The position numbers were made by a program, and so were the translations under genes. From Roseibacillus sp. (GTDB taxonomy: Bacteria > Verrucomicrobiota > Verrucomicrobiia > Verrucomicrobiales > Akkermansiaceae), in NCBI GenBank assembly GCA_029242545.1, contig JAQWTV010000114.1:1-45518 (forward strand): DNA of 45,518 nt, read 5' to 3'. This document shows, one piece after another, positions 18,085 through 27,859 of the stretch. The stretch's first letter is position 1. Each line of letters begins with the position of its first letter. The notes under the pieces are model-generated. The model was not told the DNA's origin. It worked only from the letters and a program-made list of their open reading frames with translations, and did no database searches.

Positions 18085-18111
18085 GGCGCATCCTTCAGCT
18101 GATTGGATCGC

Positions 18112-18127
18112 AGCCTTCCCAGAGGCT
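18112..18127. terminator. Weak hairpin between convergent genes
   Basis: AGCCT (18112-18116) pairs with AGGCT (18123-18127) across a six-base loop in the 84-base gap between the convergent lectin-like and DUF1080 genes. The stem is short and has no T-run. Confidence 0.2.
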
Positions 18128-18168
18128 AATGCCCCAGAAGACGCTTAACCCTTGCGGGCTGTGCCAAA

Positions 18169-18819
18169 CTATTTAGCCAGCCTGATTCTGATCTTACGGA
18201 ATCGGACCTCGAACCCTCCGGGAGAATGGTATTGCAACGCAATGACACCACTCTTGGCGCTCTTCTTTGGATCCTTGTCATCAAACTCGATGGTAACTAC
18301 TCCATTCAGCTCCTGCGTCAATTTTGACCCCTTTGCTGTGATCAGGTATTTATTCCAACCGTTGTCCTTCTTAACCGTAGGCTTATTCTTATATTTTCCT
18401 GCAAGGACACCACGGCCCCTCTCCTCGTAAAGTTTGCCATACCATCCGTTTCCGATATCCGCCTGATATCCACTCACTACCCATTTGTTGGCCCCACTCT
18501 CAGACTGTTTGGAACGGAACTGAATACCGCTATTCCCCTTCCCGTCCACCAGGACCCACTCTGCCTCCAGCTCGAAATCAGCGAATGAATGCTCGTAGAT
18601 AAGAAAGGTATTTCCCCCCTGAAGCTTATCAAGCTGCCCCGAGATATATCCTTCTTTTACTCTCCAAACGTCAGGGTTGCCACTCCATCCGGCAAGGTCC
18701 TTGCCATTGAAAAGAGTAATCCATCCATCCTTGTCAGGCTTCGGCAGCTCGTGGTGCTCTGCAAACAGAGAAGTGAGAGGAAGAGTAAGGGAAATTGCTA
18801 GAGCGAATATGTGTTTCAT
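18169..18819 (-). CDS. Secreted DUF1080 (3-keto-disaccharide hydrolase-like) protein, single domain
   Basis: A 216-residue protein: signal peptide (1-20, ending LFA before EHHEL) followed by one DUF1080 domain. Seen are GWITLFNGKDLAGW at the start, a central GNSGIQFRS strand, GYQADIG, RGRGVLA, and the closing HSPGGFEVRFRKIRIR. This is the standard length and order for single-domain DUF1080 proteins, which adopt a concanavalin-like fold and are annotated as 3-keto-disaccharide hydrolases or glycan-binding proteins. It is divergent from PEP carboxylase and convergent with the lectin-like gene, so it is probably its own transcript. Compared with the DUF1080 gene at 2323-3369 it lacks the N-terminal extra domain. 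Confidence 0.9.
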   Translation of the reverse strand: MKHIFALAISLTLPLTSLFAEHHELPKPDKDGWITLFNGKDLAGWSGNPDVWRVKEGYISGQLDKLQGGNTFLIYEHSFADFELEAEWVLVDGKGNSGIQFRSKQSESGANKWVVSGYQADIGNGWYGKLYEERGRGVLAGKYKNKPTVKKDNGWNKYLITAKGSKLTQELNGVVTIEFDDKDPKKSAKSGVIALQYHSPGGFEVRFRKIRIRLAK

Positions 18820-18958
18820 TTGTCGATGTGATTGGGGATTTTCCAGATGCAGTGGCTCGACGCGAGCATTTTCATCCTCAACCCACTAGCAGCCAAATCC
18901 TCCCCTCCGAAAGAGAACACTTCACTTACAGACTGAAGGGGGCTTGAATTCCCCGTCC

Positions 18959-21691
18959 ATGAGCTCATCGAACACAACCCGGGATGAACTAAGAATTCAA
19001 GGCTTCGACCTGATCGACGAGACCCTGTCTTACCTCATTTCCTGTCTTTCAGACGCATTGAAGTCGCTCGGCGAGGATGAGCTTATTCCCTATATTCCAT
19101 GGAGCGGGAAGGTTCCTGAGGGTGATTTACCCAAGGGAACGCAGCAGCTGTATTCAGTAGGTTTTCAGCTTCTCAACATGGTTGAGGAGCGAGTGGCCTC
19201 AGCCATCAGGAGAGAACGAGAAAAAGAGCTGGGTGCGGATTCCATCCGTGGCCTCTGGCCTCACGCTTTGAAGGATATGACCGCAGCTGGACTCTCCCCG
19301 GATGATATCATCAAGGTCCTTGGAGATGTGACGGTCCAGCCGGTCCTGACCGCCCACCCGACTGAAGCCAAGCGAAGTTCTATCCGCGAGCGCCTTCGCG
19401 CTCTCTACAACCAGCTAGTCAGGAGCGAATACCCAAAATACACGGAACGGGAGCGCAGAAGAATCAGGGAACGAATGGTTACCGCACTGGAGAGCTTATG
19501 GCGCACAGGAGAAATCCATCTTGTCCGGCCCGACATTTACCATGAACTCAATGAAGCAATCCACTACTTGCGCGACCTGTTCCCCGCATCTCTGAATCGT
19601 CTGGATCTGCACTTTACTGAAGCATGGCGCGACGCAGGATTCCCATTGGAGAAACTCCGTGAGGCAGGGAACATCCCCAGTCTTTCGTTCGGCACATGGA
19701 TCGGTGGAGACCGCGATGGCCACCCTCTTGTGACTCCTGAGGTAACGGAACGCTCTCTGGAGCTTCTCCGTAATGCCGCACTCGAACTGCTCCACCGGGA
19801 GATCACAAATCTCTCCTCAATCCTGACACTCTCCATTCATCACAACGAAGTACCAGGAGAATTACAGAGCCGCATCGTAGAGCTCGGACTCTCTCTTCAG
19901 AATGACGTCGTCGTGAGCAAGCTGCAGCACGAGGTAGGCCAGGAGCCATGGCGTCATCTGGCGAGTCTCATGGCCGCTCGCCTGAAAACCCAGATCGACG
20001 GGGCACCCGGTTATGCAAGTCCCGAGGCCCTCGGCCGTGATCTTGAATTAATTTCTGAAAGCATCATTGCGAATGGATGCGCGCTGATTGAGGAGCAACA
20101 CATTCGACCCCTCAGGCACAAACTTGAAATCTTCGGCTTCCATCTTGCCGCACTTGAAATCAGGCAAAATTCCGATTTTCACGATCGGGCTATCTCTCAA
20201 TTACTCGCAGCCGCCGGTGTAGAAGATGGCGAGCACTATGCGGAGTGGCCTGAGGAAAAACGGGTGGATTTTCTCACTGAAGAGCTACACTCCACCCGGC
20301 CGTTTCTTCACGACAGTCTCGACTCAGGCAAGGAAGCAACACTCGTCCTCGACTCCTACCGGGTTGTCGCAGCGCACCTCGAGGAGCATGGGTCAGCAGG
20401 TATCGGAGGTCTGATTGTTTCGATGACCCGCCAGGTATCGGATCTTCTGGGGGTCTTTCTTCTCGCCCGGGAAGCCGGGCTAATGACTCCTACCCCTGAG
20501 GGCCTAATCTGTCCGCTTGAAGTCGTCCCACTATTCGAAACCATCGATGACCTTCATCGCGCTCCTGGTATTCTCGACCAATTCCTCGGTCATCCCATCG
20601 TTCAGCGACGTCGCTCCGGAGAGCAGCAGGTCATGCTCGGCTATTCAGACTCTAACAAGGACTGTGGCATTCTCGCCGCCGCCTGGGCCCTTAACCAGGG
20701 ACAGAAAAACCTGTCCGAGGTAGCTCGGCGCCATGATATCAAACTAAGATACTTTCACGGGCGTGGTGGCACGATTTCGCGAGGCGCAGGGCCGACTCAC
20801 TGGTTCATGGCTTCGCTTCCTCACGGCTCCCTGAGTGGCGGGTTCCGAATGACCGAACAAGGCGAAACAATTGCACAGAAATACGCTAATCTTGCCAACG
20901 CTACCTATCATCTGGAACTCCTTCTTGCTGGCACCGCCATTACAACCGCAGTTCATAGCAGACCAGAAAGTCGCAGGGATCCAGCGGAGGATTTCCTTCC
21001 TGACCTGTCCAAGGCCAGTCAGGAGGCATACCAGACACTGCTCCGCTCCGATGGATTTATCGATTTCTATCGCCAAGTCACTCCCATCGATGCGCTGGAG
21101 AACTCCTGTATTGGTTCACGCCCAACCCGGAGAACGGGTAAGAAGGGTCACTCCATCGCTGATCTTAGAGCAATCCCCTGGGTATTCTCATGGACCCAGG
21201 CGCGCTTCTATCTACCCGGATGGTTCGGGGTAGGCACGGCCCTAGAGTCTCTAAAAACAGAGCAACCAGAGCGTTTCGTGCGGCTAAAGGAGGAATTTCG
21301 TGAGTCCTCCTTCCTTGGCTACACCTTGACCAACGTCGAGACGAACCTGGCCTCCGCGAATCTTGAGGTGATGACCCAGTATGCCTCATTGGTTGAGGAC
21401 GAAGCCCTGAGAGACCGGTTCATGAAGGTCATTATCGCCGAGTTCGATCGCACACGGGAACTACTGACCGAACTCTATGGCGGAGACATTCTCAAGCGGA
21501 GGCCCCGGATGGCAAAAACGCTCGAGATTCGAGAGGCTCCCCTCAGGGTTCTTCATCAACAGCAGGTCTCGCTTCTGAGGGAATGGCGCCAACAAATCCA
21601 GTCTGGCAGGCAGGAGGAGGCAGAAGCCCTGTTACCCCGCATGCTGCTGTCCATCAACGCTATCGCGGCTGGGTTACGCACCACCGGCTAA
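18959..21691 (+). CDS. ppc: Phosphoenolpyruvate carboxylase
   Basis: A 910-residue cytoplasmic enzyme that makes oxaloacetate from phosphoenolpyruvate and bicarbonate, replenishing the TCA cycle. Seen are LTAHPTEAKR (catalytic His133), GTWIGGDRDGHP, GYSDSNKDCG, FHGRGGTISRGAGPTH and RMTEQGE in the usual order, then GSRPTRR, LRAIPWVFSWTQ and the C-terminal AAGLRTTG (commonly RNTG). Length matches the family. The glycine loop reads ISRGAGPTH where the common form is VGRGGGPTH, marking a divergent branch. I chose the ATG at 18959; a TTG five codons upstream is possible. It is a housekeeping gene between unrelated exported-protein genes, divergent from the DUF1080 gene. Confidence 0.95.
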   Translation: MSSSNTTRDELRIQGFDLIDETLSYLISCLSDALKSLGEDELIPYIPWSGKVPEGDLPKGTQQLYSVGFQLLNMVEERVASAIRREREKELGADSIRGLWPHALKDMTAAGLSPDDIIKVLGDVTVQPVLTAHPTEAKRSSIRERLRALYNQLVRSEYPKYTERERRRIRERMVTALESLWRTGEIHLVRPDIYHELNEAIHYLRDLFPASLNRLDLHFTEAWRDAGFPLEKLREAGNIPSLSFGTWIGGDRDGHPLVTPEVTERSLELLRNAALELLHREITNLSSILTLSIHHNEVPGELQSRIVELGLSLQNDVVVSKLQHEVGQEPWRHLASLMAARLKTQIDGAPGYASPEALGRDLELISESIIANGCALIEEQHIRPLRHKLEIFGFHLAALEIRQNSDFHDRAISQLLAAAGVEDGEHYAEWPEEKRVDFLTEELHSTRPFLHDSLDSGKEATLVLDSYRVVAAHLEEHGSAGIGGLIVSMTRQVSDLLGVFLLAREAGLMTPTPEGLICPLEVVPLFETIDDLHRAPGILDQFLGHPIVQRRRSGEQQVMLGYSDSNKDCGILAAAWALNQGQKNLSEVARRHDIKLRYFHGRGGTISRGAGPTHWFMASLPHGSLSGGFRMTEQGETIAQKYANLANATYHLELLLAGTAITTAVHSRPESRRDPAEDFLPDLSKASQEAYQTLLRSDGFIDFYRQVTPIDALENSCIGSRPTRRTGKKGHSIADLRAIPWVFSWTQARFYLPGWFGVGTALESLKTEQPERFVRLKEEFRESSFLGYTLTNVETNLASANLEVMTQYASLVEDEALRDRFMKVIIAEFDRTRELLTELYGGDILKRRPRMAKTLEIREAPLRVLHQQQVSLLREWRQQIQSGRQEEAEALLPRMLLSINAIAAGLRTTG

Positions 21692-21700
21692 AATATTGTC

Positions 21701-21726
21701 CTGGCTGCGGAGAAACTCTTAGCCAG
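21701..21726 (+). terminator. Hairpin after ppc
   Basis: CTGGCT (21701-21706) pairs perfectly with AGCCAG (21721-21726), and an inner GAG/CTC can pair within the loop. It lies 10 bases after the ppc stop. No T-run follows. Confidence 0.4.
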
Positions 21727-21739
21727 AGCGCTTCCATCA

Positions 21740-21755
21740 TACGCCCTCCGGCGTA
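21740..21755 (-). terminator. Hairpin after pseudopilin gene
   Basis: TACGCC (21740-21745) and GGCGTA (21750-21755) form a perfect six-base stem with a CTCC loop, five bases beyond the pseudopilin stop on the minus strand. No T-run follows. Confidence 0.4.
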
Positions 21756-21760
21756 ATCTC

Positions 21761-22558
21761 TCAGTTGGGATCATCGTCAGGATCCCGCGTCCACACCACG
21801 CTGCTTCCTTCTTCGAGAGTCCTCACTTTTCCGCTGCCTGTCAGGATCTCCCTCGGAGACTTTACTTCAACATGCCCGTCCGCGAACAATAGAAGACCTT
21901 TCTGGTTGTGCCTCCCGGCGAAAGCCTTTGGTCCCGCTTTGGGTGAAGCCGAAAAGTTTGCCTGTGAGCGCACTACCATCTGATCCTTCGGCATTCCCCG
22001 CTCCAGGAAGATAACCGTGTTCCCCGGAGCTTGAATTGAAGCTAATGTTCCCTGGGGCTTATCCCCGGTATCGTTGTCCCTGCGCTGAAGACGACTGTTC
22101 ATCCCGATTGCAAACATCGGATTCTCCAGTTTTTTTTCGCTTTTGGGGTAAGGAGCACCTGGAACAAAAAGAGGATAACCATCCTCGTAAAAGAGTTGGG
22201 GCTCTCCGGCCTCCCCGATTTCACCAACAGACCTCTGCGACATATTCAAAGTGAGCGCATTGTACCAGACCTCAGTTGCCGCCTCCTCAGACGCAGCCTG
22301 CCAGGTATCCCCCGATCCAGAGTGATTTTCCCGGGGAAGCAGCCCGCCATTTTCACCCGTATAGGCAACAAAGGCAGCGCCCAGGTCCTTAATCTTCTGG
22401 GCTGCTCGCACCTGCAGGGCCTTCTGACGCCCATTCTTCATCACCTGCATGGTGAGTCCTGCAAGAACCATCACAACCGAGATCGCTACCAGGAGCTCCA
22501 TTGCCGTGAAACCGGACAGGAAGGTAGCGCGAGTCACCGATCGGCTCGTTGTTTTCAT
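21761..22558 (-). CDS. Type II secretion/type IV pilin-like pseudopilin
   Basis: A 265-residue protein with a class III (prepilin) signal: a basic leader (residues 1-15), then GFTAMELLVAISVVMVLAGL, in which cleavage is expected after Gly16 and Glu21 is the conserved Glu5 of the mature pilin. The remaining globular part ends with LLLFADGHVEVKSPREIL, the G..ADGHV type of tail common in the pseudopilin-like proteins that are highly expanded in Planctomycetota and Verrucomicrobiota. Such proteins are inserted in the inner membrane and may form pseudopili. No other secretion-system gene is nearby, so this is an orphan copy. It converges on ppc and is divergent from the giant DUF11 gene. Start chosen at the ATG of the basic leader. 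Confidence 0.85.
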   Translation of the reverse strand: MKTTSRSVTRATFLSGFTAMELLVAISVVMVLAGLTMQVMKNGRQKALQVRAAQKIKDLGAAFVAYTGENGGLLPRENHSGSGDTWQAASEEAATEVWYNALTLNMSQRSVGEIGEAGEPQLFYEDGYPLFVPGAPYPKSEKKLENPMFAIGMNSRLQRRDNDTGDKPQGTLASIQAPGNTVIFLERGMPKDQMVVRSQANFSASPKAGPKAFAGRHNQKGLLLFADGHVEVKSPREILTGSGKVRTLEEGSSVVWTRDPDDDPN

Positions 22559-22854
22559 GGATTTCAGCCAATGAGCACTCTCACTGCGGAGGCATCATGG
22601 GCAAAGTGGCAGGCGCGTAGTTTCGCCGAAATTACCGTGTTAGGCAAGTCGGCTTTGGGCTCAAGCTTTTCCCCTTAGTCCTGAAAATCTTGGTGTTTTC
22701 GATGATCGCCCTACCCGAAAACGGTAATTCCCCGTAAAGCTCCGAGAATTGAGCCCCTTGAATCCGAGCAAGTGCAAGGGATTAGGCTTGTTGAGCACCC
22801 AGATGCAAAACAAGGTATTCGCTGCCTTTTTAATAGGCTCGCTGCCTGTCATCG
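22559..22854. promoter_or_regulatory. Divergent control region before the giant DUF11 gene
   Basis: 296 bases with several dyads. GAAATTACCGTGTT (22628-22641) is an inverted copy of AAAACGGTAATTCC (22718-22731) with 12 of 14 matches. GTTTTCG (22694-22700) pairs with CGAAAAC (22716-22722). CCCTTG (22755-22760) pairs with CAAGGG (22775-22780). They could be operator halves or leader hairpins. No known riboswitch consensus was recognised. Confidence 0.35.
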
Positions 22855-25800
22855 ATGAACTCACACAAAGACTCCCCCTGCAGACTCACCCTGTCCCGTT
22901 TTCTTATCTGGTCTCTGGGGTTCCTCCTCGCTTCATCCATCTCCTTCGCTGGTGTCGCCTCGCCTCCGGTCGTCGAGATGGCGCTCTCTCCTGATACAGC
23001 GGGCGTCGGCAGCACCTCTGAGCTGACCATCACAGTAGACAACACAGTCAATCCCGGCCCCATCAGCCAACTCGCTTTCACTCTAACCACGCCTGCAGGG
23101 GTCACTATCAGGGCTCTCTCCTCCGAGTGCGGCGGCACCTTAACTACCGAGAATGACGGAGCACTGCTCCGGTTTTCCGGTGGGGTGGTCGATGCCAGCT
23201 CAACATGCGAAATTAAAGCGCTGGTTACTCAGAATATCAGGGGTCCCCACAACCTCACGATTGATGACTTCACCTCTGAGGTCGGCCCCAGCGCCCCTGC
23301 CTTTACCACTCTGTTTACCTCGTCAGAATTGGTTCTGGGATTTAGCAAACGCTTCGTTCCAGACCTTGTCCCACTCGGAGGCAGATCGACTTTAATCTAC
23401 ACTATCGAAAATCAGGGCACTACGGATGCTTACAACTTATCCTTTAGTGACTTTTTCCCCCCAGGAATAGCAATTGCTACACCTCCATCGGTCTCAACCA
23501 ACTGTCCGGGCATAAGCATCACAGCAATCAATGGAACTCAGGCGATCGAGGTCTCTCCCGAAGATCCAATCCCCCTTCCGGCAGGAGAGACATGCACCCT
23601 TACCCTGGAAGTCGTTGGCGTAGCCCCCGGAATCCATCTCAGTGTTTCCAGTAACCTGACTGCCGTAGGATCCATCGGAGGCGATCTGGTTTCCGGAGGA
23701 TTAGCGGTAGCAGAGCTCGAGGTCATCGACCCTGCCTCCATTCTTAACGTGTCTTTTGAAAAAGAGTTTCTGGATAACCCCATCGCCCCCGGGGAATCAG
23801 GCACCCTGCTATTCTCAATCACGAACAACAGCGCCACTGACACAATTACCAACCTCCAGTTTACCGATGATCTGGAGGCCACACTTCCCGGACTGGTGGC
23901 CACTGAAATCCCAACAAGCGGGGGAGCTATTGTGCGAGCAGCATTCGACGGAGACGCAGGAGGCGGAGGCCCCCTTATTACAGAAGCGTGGGACTATCTC
24001 GATCGTATTGAGAACGAGAATGGCAACAGCGATGGATACCCTGTTGATCAGAACGGAAATGCATGGAATTCGGTAAGTTTCGACGTTGCCACCTCCAACA
24101 TAGGCCCCTGGGAATCGGAGGATGTCCCCATTCAGGTTGGAGGTATTGATGGGTTTCCCGGAGCACCGGACCTTCTGTTTGGCATCGGGTCCGCGGCTAA
24201 TGGCCAGAACTTGATCACCACCTATCTCTTTCGAAATACCTTTGAGATTTCAGCAGATCAGCTGACCGAAACAGAGTGGCTCGCCAATTACCTCTTGGAC
24301 GACGGTGGGGTGATCTACATCAACGGCAGCGAAGTATTTCGAACCCCTAGCATGCCAGACGGAGCGATTGAAACCACCACCCTTTCTGGCCTTGGAAACG
24401 AGAGCGGATTTTCAACAGGCAACCTGAGTCTCGGTGGCCTTCTGGTTGAGGGAACCAATTCTATTGCGGTTGAAGTTCACCAAAACACTCTCGAGAGCAG
24501 CGATGTGGGTTTCCAGGTTCAGCTCATTCCCGGATCCCAGGCCGCCGCGGGCGGATTTACCTACGTGGATGATCCTTTTCAGGGCACCCCCGATCCAGAC
24601 TTCTCGTCAGGAGAGGTCGATCCGACCGGTGGTATCCAAGGTGGCGCCCTGCGGGTCCAGACAGGCGGGCAGAACTTCTTTGCCAATTTTTTCTCTCCTG
24701 AGAGTTCTGGAGGATGGAGCCGGGAGTTCACGCTCGAGGAAACTGCCCTCACCACCATTAATTTTCGCTACCGCCTGAACGTTGCAGGAGACTTCGATGA
24801 TAACGAGTATGGAGAAGCGGTCCTTACCGTCGATGGTATCCGCTGGGGAGATGGCCCTGATAACTCCCTTCTACGATTCAATGGCAGTAACGACAACCAA
24901 GTTGACTCCGATTCCGGCTGGAGGGAGGCCTCTATAGAAATTCCACTCAATGCCGGGACACACACCCTTGTCATAGGCGCCTACGCCAACCGCACAACGG
25001 GGGAAACCGAGATCGCTCAGGCGTGGTTTGACGATCTCTCTATCGAGGTTCCGGAAATCAATATTGAGCCGTGTGGTCCAGGCTCCAGCATATCAGGAAC
25101 CAGCCTTCTTTTGATAGAGGGCGGGAGCTTGGCGCCGGGGCAAACCTGCTCCTTTCCTGTAGAAGTCACGGTTCCAGTCACTGCTGCATTTGGACCTCAT
25201 CTTAACGTGACAAGCCGTCTGAGCGCTGACGTCAATGGGGAGCCCAAGATTGGCCTTGCTGCAACTGACACCCTCCTGGTGGAACCAGTCGCTCCCACGA
25301 TTAGCAAGGCTTTCACTCCCAGCGCCATCTCCGTAGGAGGGCAGAGCAGGGTGACCTACACGATTGATAATACTGCCAGCGCAATTGAAGCCCGAGACCT
25401 CGCTTTCTCCGACGTCTTTCCCGAGGCTCTCAGCATGGTAGGTGTAGGTTTACCCCCCGGGACAGCACTACCTGTCGAAACCTTCAATTGTGGAAAGGGA
25501 GGTGTTTTCACGCTCTCATCCGACACCAACACCTTTACTGTCAGTGGAAACGCATTCGTCGCCCCAGGCTCCATCTGCACCATCAGTTTCGAGGTGGGTG
25601 CCAGCAACGCATCGGCCGGTATTTATGGCAGCACAACCAGCGAGCTGACGTCATCCCTTGGAGTCAGCCCCGGAGCCAGTGCCGATCTGGCACTTGTGGC
25701 TCCCCCGCTGTTTACTCAGGAGTTTTCGCCTAACTTTAACGCCGGTCAGGTTGGTATCCTTACCTATACGATCGATAACAGCACCTCACCGCTCGCTGCC

Positions 25801-27825
25801 ACAGATTTGTCATTCAGCAACACCTTACCGGAAGGCCTTATTCTCTCGAACCCAGTAAATTTTTCCAGCACCTGCGTAGGAGGCACCGCAAGTGCCGGCC
25901 CAGGGGGCTCCCTTCTCTCCTACTCCAACGGCACTGTTCCCGCCGGTGGACGGTGTACTCTTCAGGTAGAAGTCACCAGTCTCGAGGGTGGAACCTTCGA
26001 CAACACTACCGGTGACCTCACCAGCTCACTTGGCAATAGTGGACCCTCATCCGACACCCTGAGTGTGGCACCAATCGTCAACGTCAGCCTCAGTCAGAGC
26101 GAATCAGCTGACCCCATCATTGCGGGCACAGGAGGGCTTACCTATACGGTGTTAGTGACAAATCAGGGGCCCTCGACTGCAACCGGTCTCACCATCAGCG
26201 AGGACCTCGATATCCTCTCTAGTGGAGTATCGATCGCGGGTATCGCACCCGATCAGGGAGTCTACAACAAGGGCATCTGGACGCTGTCTTCTCTCCCTGC
26301 AGGGACTACTGCAAGCCTGACGATCAGCCTTGCGGTGGACCCGACAGCCAACGATGGCGTAGACGTAATCACCAGTACCGCAACTCTGACAGGCGTCACC
26401 CAGACCAATATCGCGACGGCAACATCAGTCTCCGATACCACCTCCATCATCACCAGAGCCGACCTTCAGATCACTAACATGGGACTGGTCAATTCAGTGG
26501 TCGCTGGATCAGGACCCCTGAACCTTGAATACATGGTGACCGTAACCAACCTTGGGCCTTCCTTCGCCAGCAATGTATCCCTTGAGAACAATCTGGACTT
26601 ACCCACCGGCGTCACCCTTGAGGAGACCGAGCCATTGGCTGGAACCAACACCGAGAGCACCGGCGAATCCGTGATCTGGAACGTAGGAGATCTTCCGGTA
26701 GGAAGCACCTCATTAGTCCGCCTGCGTCTCACCGTAGGACCCTCGACAGAAGCTGGAATCGACGTGATCACAAATCTCGCGTCAGTGATTTCTGTCCAAC
26801 AAACGGATGTCAATCCACAGAACAATGTAGTTTCATCGAGCACCTCTGTTGAAAGAGAAGCTGACATTACCGTTGGGGTAGTTGAGTCACGAGACCCCGT
26901 TCTTGCCGGATATTCAGAGAGCGGCACCCCGGGTAATCTTTCTCACGTCATTACCCTCAGCAATAACGGCCCCAGTGACGCCGGAAACCTTGCAATCCAA
27001 CTCGAATCAATCTCTCCCCCTGGCGCAACTATCGTAAGTTTTGGCTCTGGGGAAGCGAGCTTGCCCACTGTCCTTTCCGTCGAAAACCTCCCAAGAGGTG
27101 AGAGCATAACTTACGGGGTTCTCTACGACGTATCCTCCACCGCACCAGCCGGAATCGATACAATTGTGACCTCTGCGGAACTGCTATCCTTCGGAGGAAC
27201 AATCATTAATCCAGAGAATGATGCTGACTCTGAGGCAACGAGCGTGGTCAGCCCTGGGAGCGTGGCGATCGGCGGAAGTGCTATCACCCTTGACCTGCAG
27301 ACTGCCCTGCTCAAGCAGACTATTACGGTAACCAACAATAATCCTCTCGAGATTCCAGCGTTTCGCGTCCTGATCGGCGGACTACCTGGAGACGTTACTT
27401 TACACAATGCCCAAGGGGTATCCGGTGAAGTCCCCTTCCTTCTCTACAACCAGCCTCTCGCAGCAGGCGAAAGCATCGAACTCACCGCCGAATACTTTCA
27501 AGTCACTGCGAGCGGCGGATTCCAAGCAGAATTCCAAATTGAGCTCGTCGACCCGGCCGGGGTGGCGTTCTCCACTGCCGGAATCGAGCTAAATCGGGTA
27601 GCCTCCCTTCCCAATGAAGATAAGCTGCTGGAGTTTGTCTCCATCGTGGGAGAGATCTACACCATCCAGTACAGTCAGGATGGGGGAAACTGGATCAATG
27701 TTGTTCCCGATGTGATCGCCGGAGCAAATGTCACGCAGTGGGTGGACAATGGCGCCCCAAAAACCCCGAGCCACCCAAGCACCACTGGAAACCGCTTCTA
27801 CAGGGTCGTCCGCAAAGCCCCGTAA
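22855..27825 (+). CDS. Giant DUF11-repeat surface protein
   Basis: A 1656-residue exported protein. The signal peptide covers about residues 10-32 (ends SFA). Most of the rest is Thr/Ser/Asn-rich Ig-like repeats of the DUF11/'conserved repeat' kind, marked by lines such as YTIENQGTTDAYNLSFSD, YTIDNTASAIEARDLAFSD and VTNQGPSTATGLTISEDL. One repeat is split: its first half (about 297-355) and second half (about 735-808, from CGPGSSISGTSLL) are separated by about 380 residues forming two other beta-rich domains. The extreme C-terminus (GEIYTIQYSQDGGNW to RFYRVVRK) is a short fibronectin-like end common in Verrucomicrobiota. No PEP-CTERM or LPXTG anchor is seen. The barrel-protein gene follows after 34 bases, so the two are probably cotranscribed and may function together at the cell surface. 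Confidence 0.85.
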   Translation: MNSHKDSPCRLTLSRFLIWSLGFLLASSISFAGVASPPVVEMALSPDTAGVGSTSELTITVDNTVNPGPISQLAFTLTTPAGVTIRALSSECGGTLTTENDGALLRFSGGVVDASSTCEIKALVTQNIRGPHNLTIDDFTSEVGPSAPAFTTLFTSSELVLGFSKRFVPDLVPLGGRSTLIYTIENQGTTDAYNLSFSDFFPPGIAIATPPSVSTNCPGISITAINGTQAIEVSPEDPIPLPAGETCTLTLEVVGVAPGIHLSVSSNLTAVGSIGGDLVSGGLAVAELEVIDPASILNVSFEKEFLDNPIAPGESGTLLFSITNNSATDTITNLQFTDDLEATLPGLVATEIPTSGGAIVRAAFDGDAGGGGPLITEAWDYLDRIENENGNSDGYPVDQNGNAWNSVSFDVATSNIGPWESEDVPIQVGGIDGFPGAPDLLFGIGSAANGQNLITTYLFRNTFEISADQLTETEWLANYLLDDGGVIYINGSEVFRTPSMPDGAIETTTLSGLGNESGFSTGNLSLGGLLVEGTNSIAVEVHQNTLESSDVGFQVQLIPGSQAAAGGFTYVDDPFQGTPDPDFSSGEVDPTGGIQGGALRVQTGGQNFFANFFSPESSGGWSREFTLEETALTTINFRYRLNVAGDFDDNEYGEAVLTVDGIRWGDGPDNSLLRFNGSNDNQVDSDSGWREASIEIPLNAGTHTLVIGAYANRTTGETEIAQAWFDDLSIEVPEINIEPCGPGSSISGTSLLLIEGGSLAPGQTCSFPVEVTVPVTAAFGPHLNVTSRLSADVNGEPKIGLAATDTLLVEPVAPTISKAFTPSAISVGGQSRVTYTIDNTASAIEARDLAFSDVFPEALSMVGVGLPPGTALPVETFNCGKGGVFTLSSDTNTFTVSGNAFVAPGSICTISFEVGASNASAGIYGSTTSELTSSLGVSPGASADLALVAPPLFTQEFSPNFNAGQVGILTYTIDNSTSPLAATDLSFSNTLPEGLILSNPVNFSSTCVGGTASAGPGGSLLSYSNGTVPAGGRCTLQVEVTSLEGGTFDNTTGDLTSSLGNSGPSSDTLSVAPIVNVSLSQSESADPIIAGTGGLTYTVLVTNQGPSTATGLTISEDLDILSSGVSIAGIAPDQGVYNKGIWTLSSLPAGTTASLTISLAVDPTANDGVDVITSTATLTGVTQTNIATATSVSDTTSIITRADLQITNMGLVNSVVAGSGPLNLEYMVTVTNLGPSFASNVSLENNLDLPTGVTLEETEPLAGTNTESTGESVIWNVGDLPVGSTSLVRLRLTVGPSTEAGIDVITNLASVISVQQTDVNPQNNVVSSSTSVEREADITVGVVESRDPVLAGYSESGTPGNLSHVITLSNNGPSDAGNLAIQLESISPPGATIVSFGSGEASLPTVLSVENLPRGESITYGVLYDVSSTAPAGIDTIVTSAELLSFGGTIINPENDADSEATSVVSPGSVAIGGSAITLDLQTALLKQTITVTNNNPLEIPAFRVLIGGLPGDVTLHNAQGVSGEVPFLLYNQPLAAGESIELTAEYFQVTASGGFQAEFQIELVDPAGVAFSTAGIELNRVASLPNEDKLLEFVSIVGEIYTIQYSQDGGNWINVVPDVIAGANVTQWVDNGAPKTPSHPSTTGNRFYRVVRKAP

Positions 27826-27859
27826 TTCAGAACCTTGAACTGTCTTTTCCCTCTTCATT

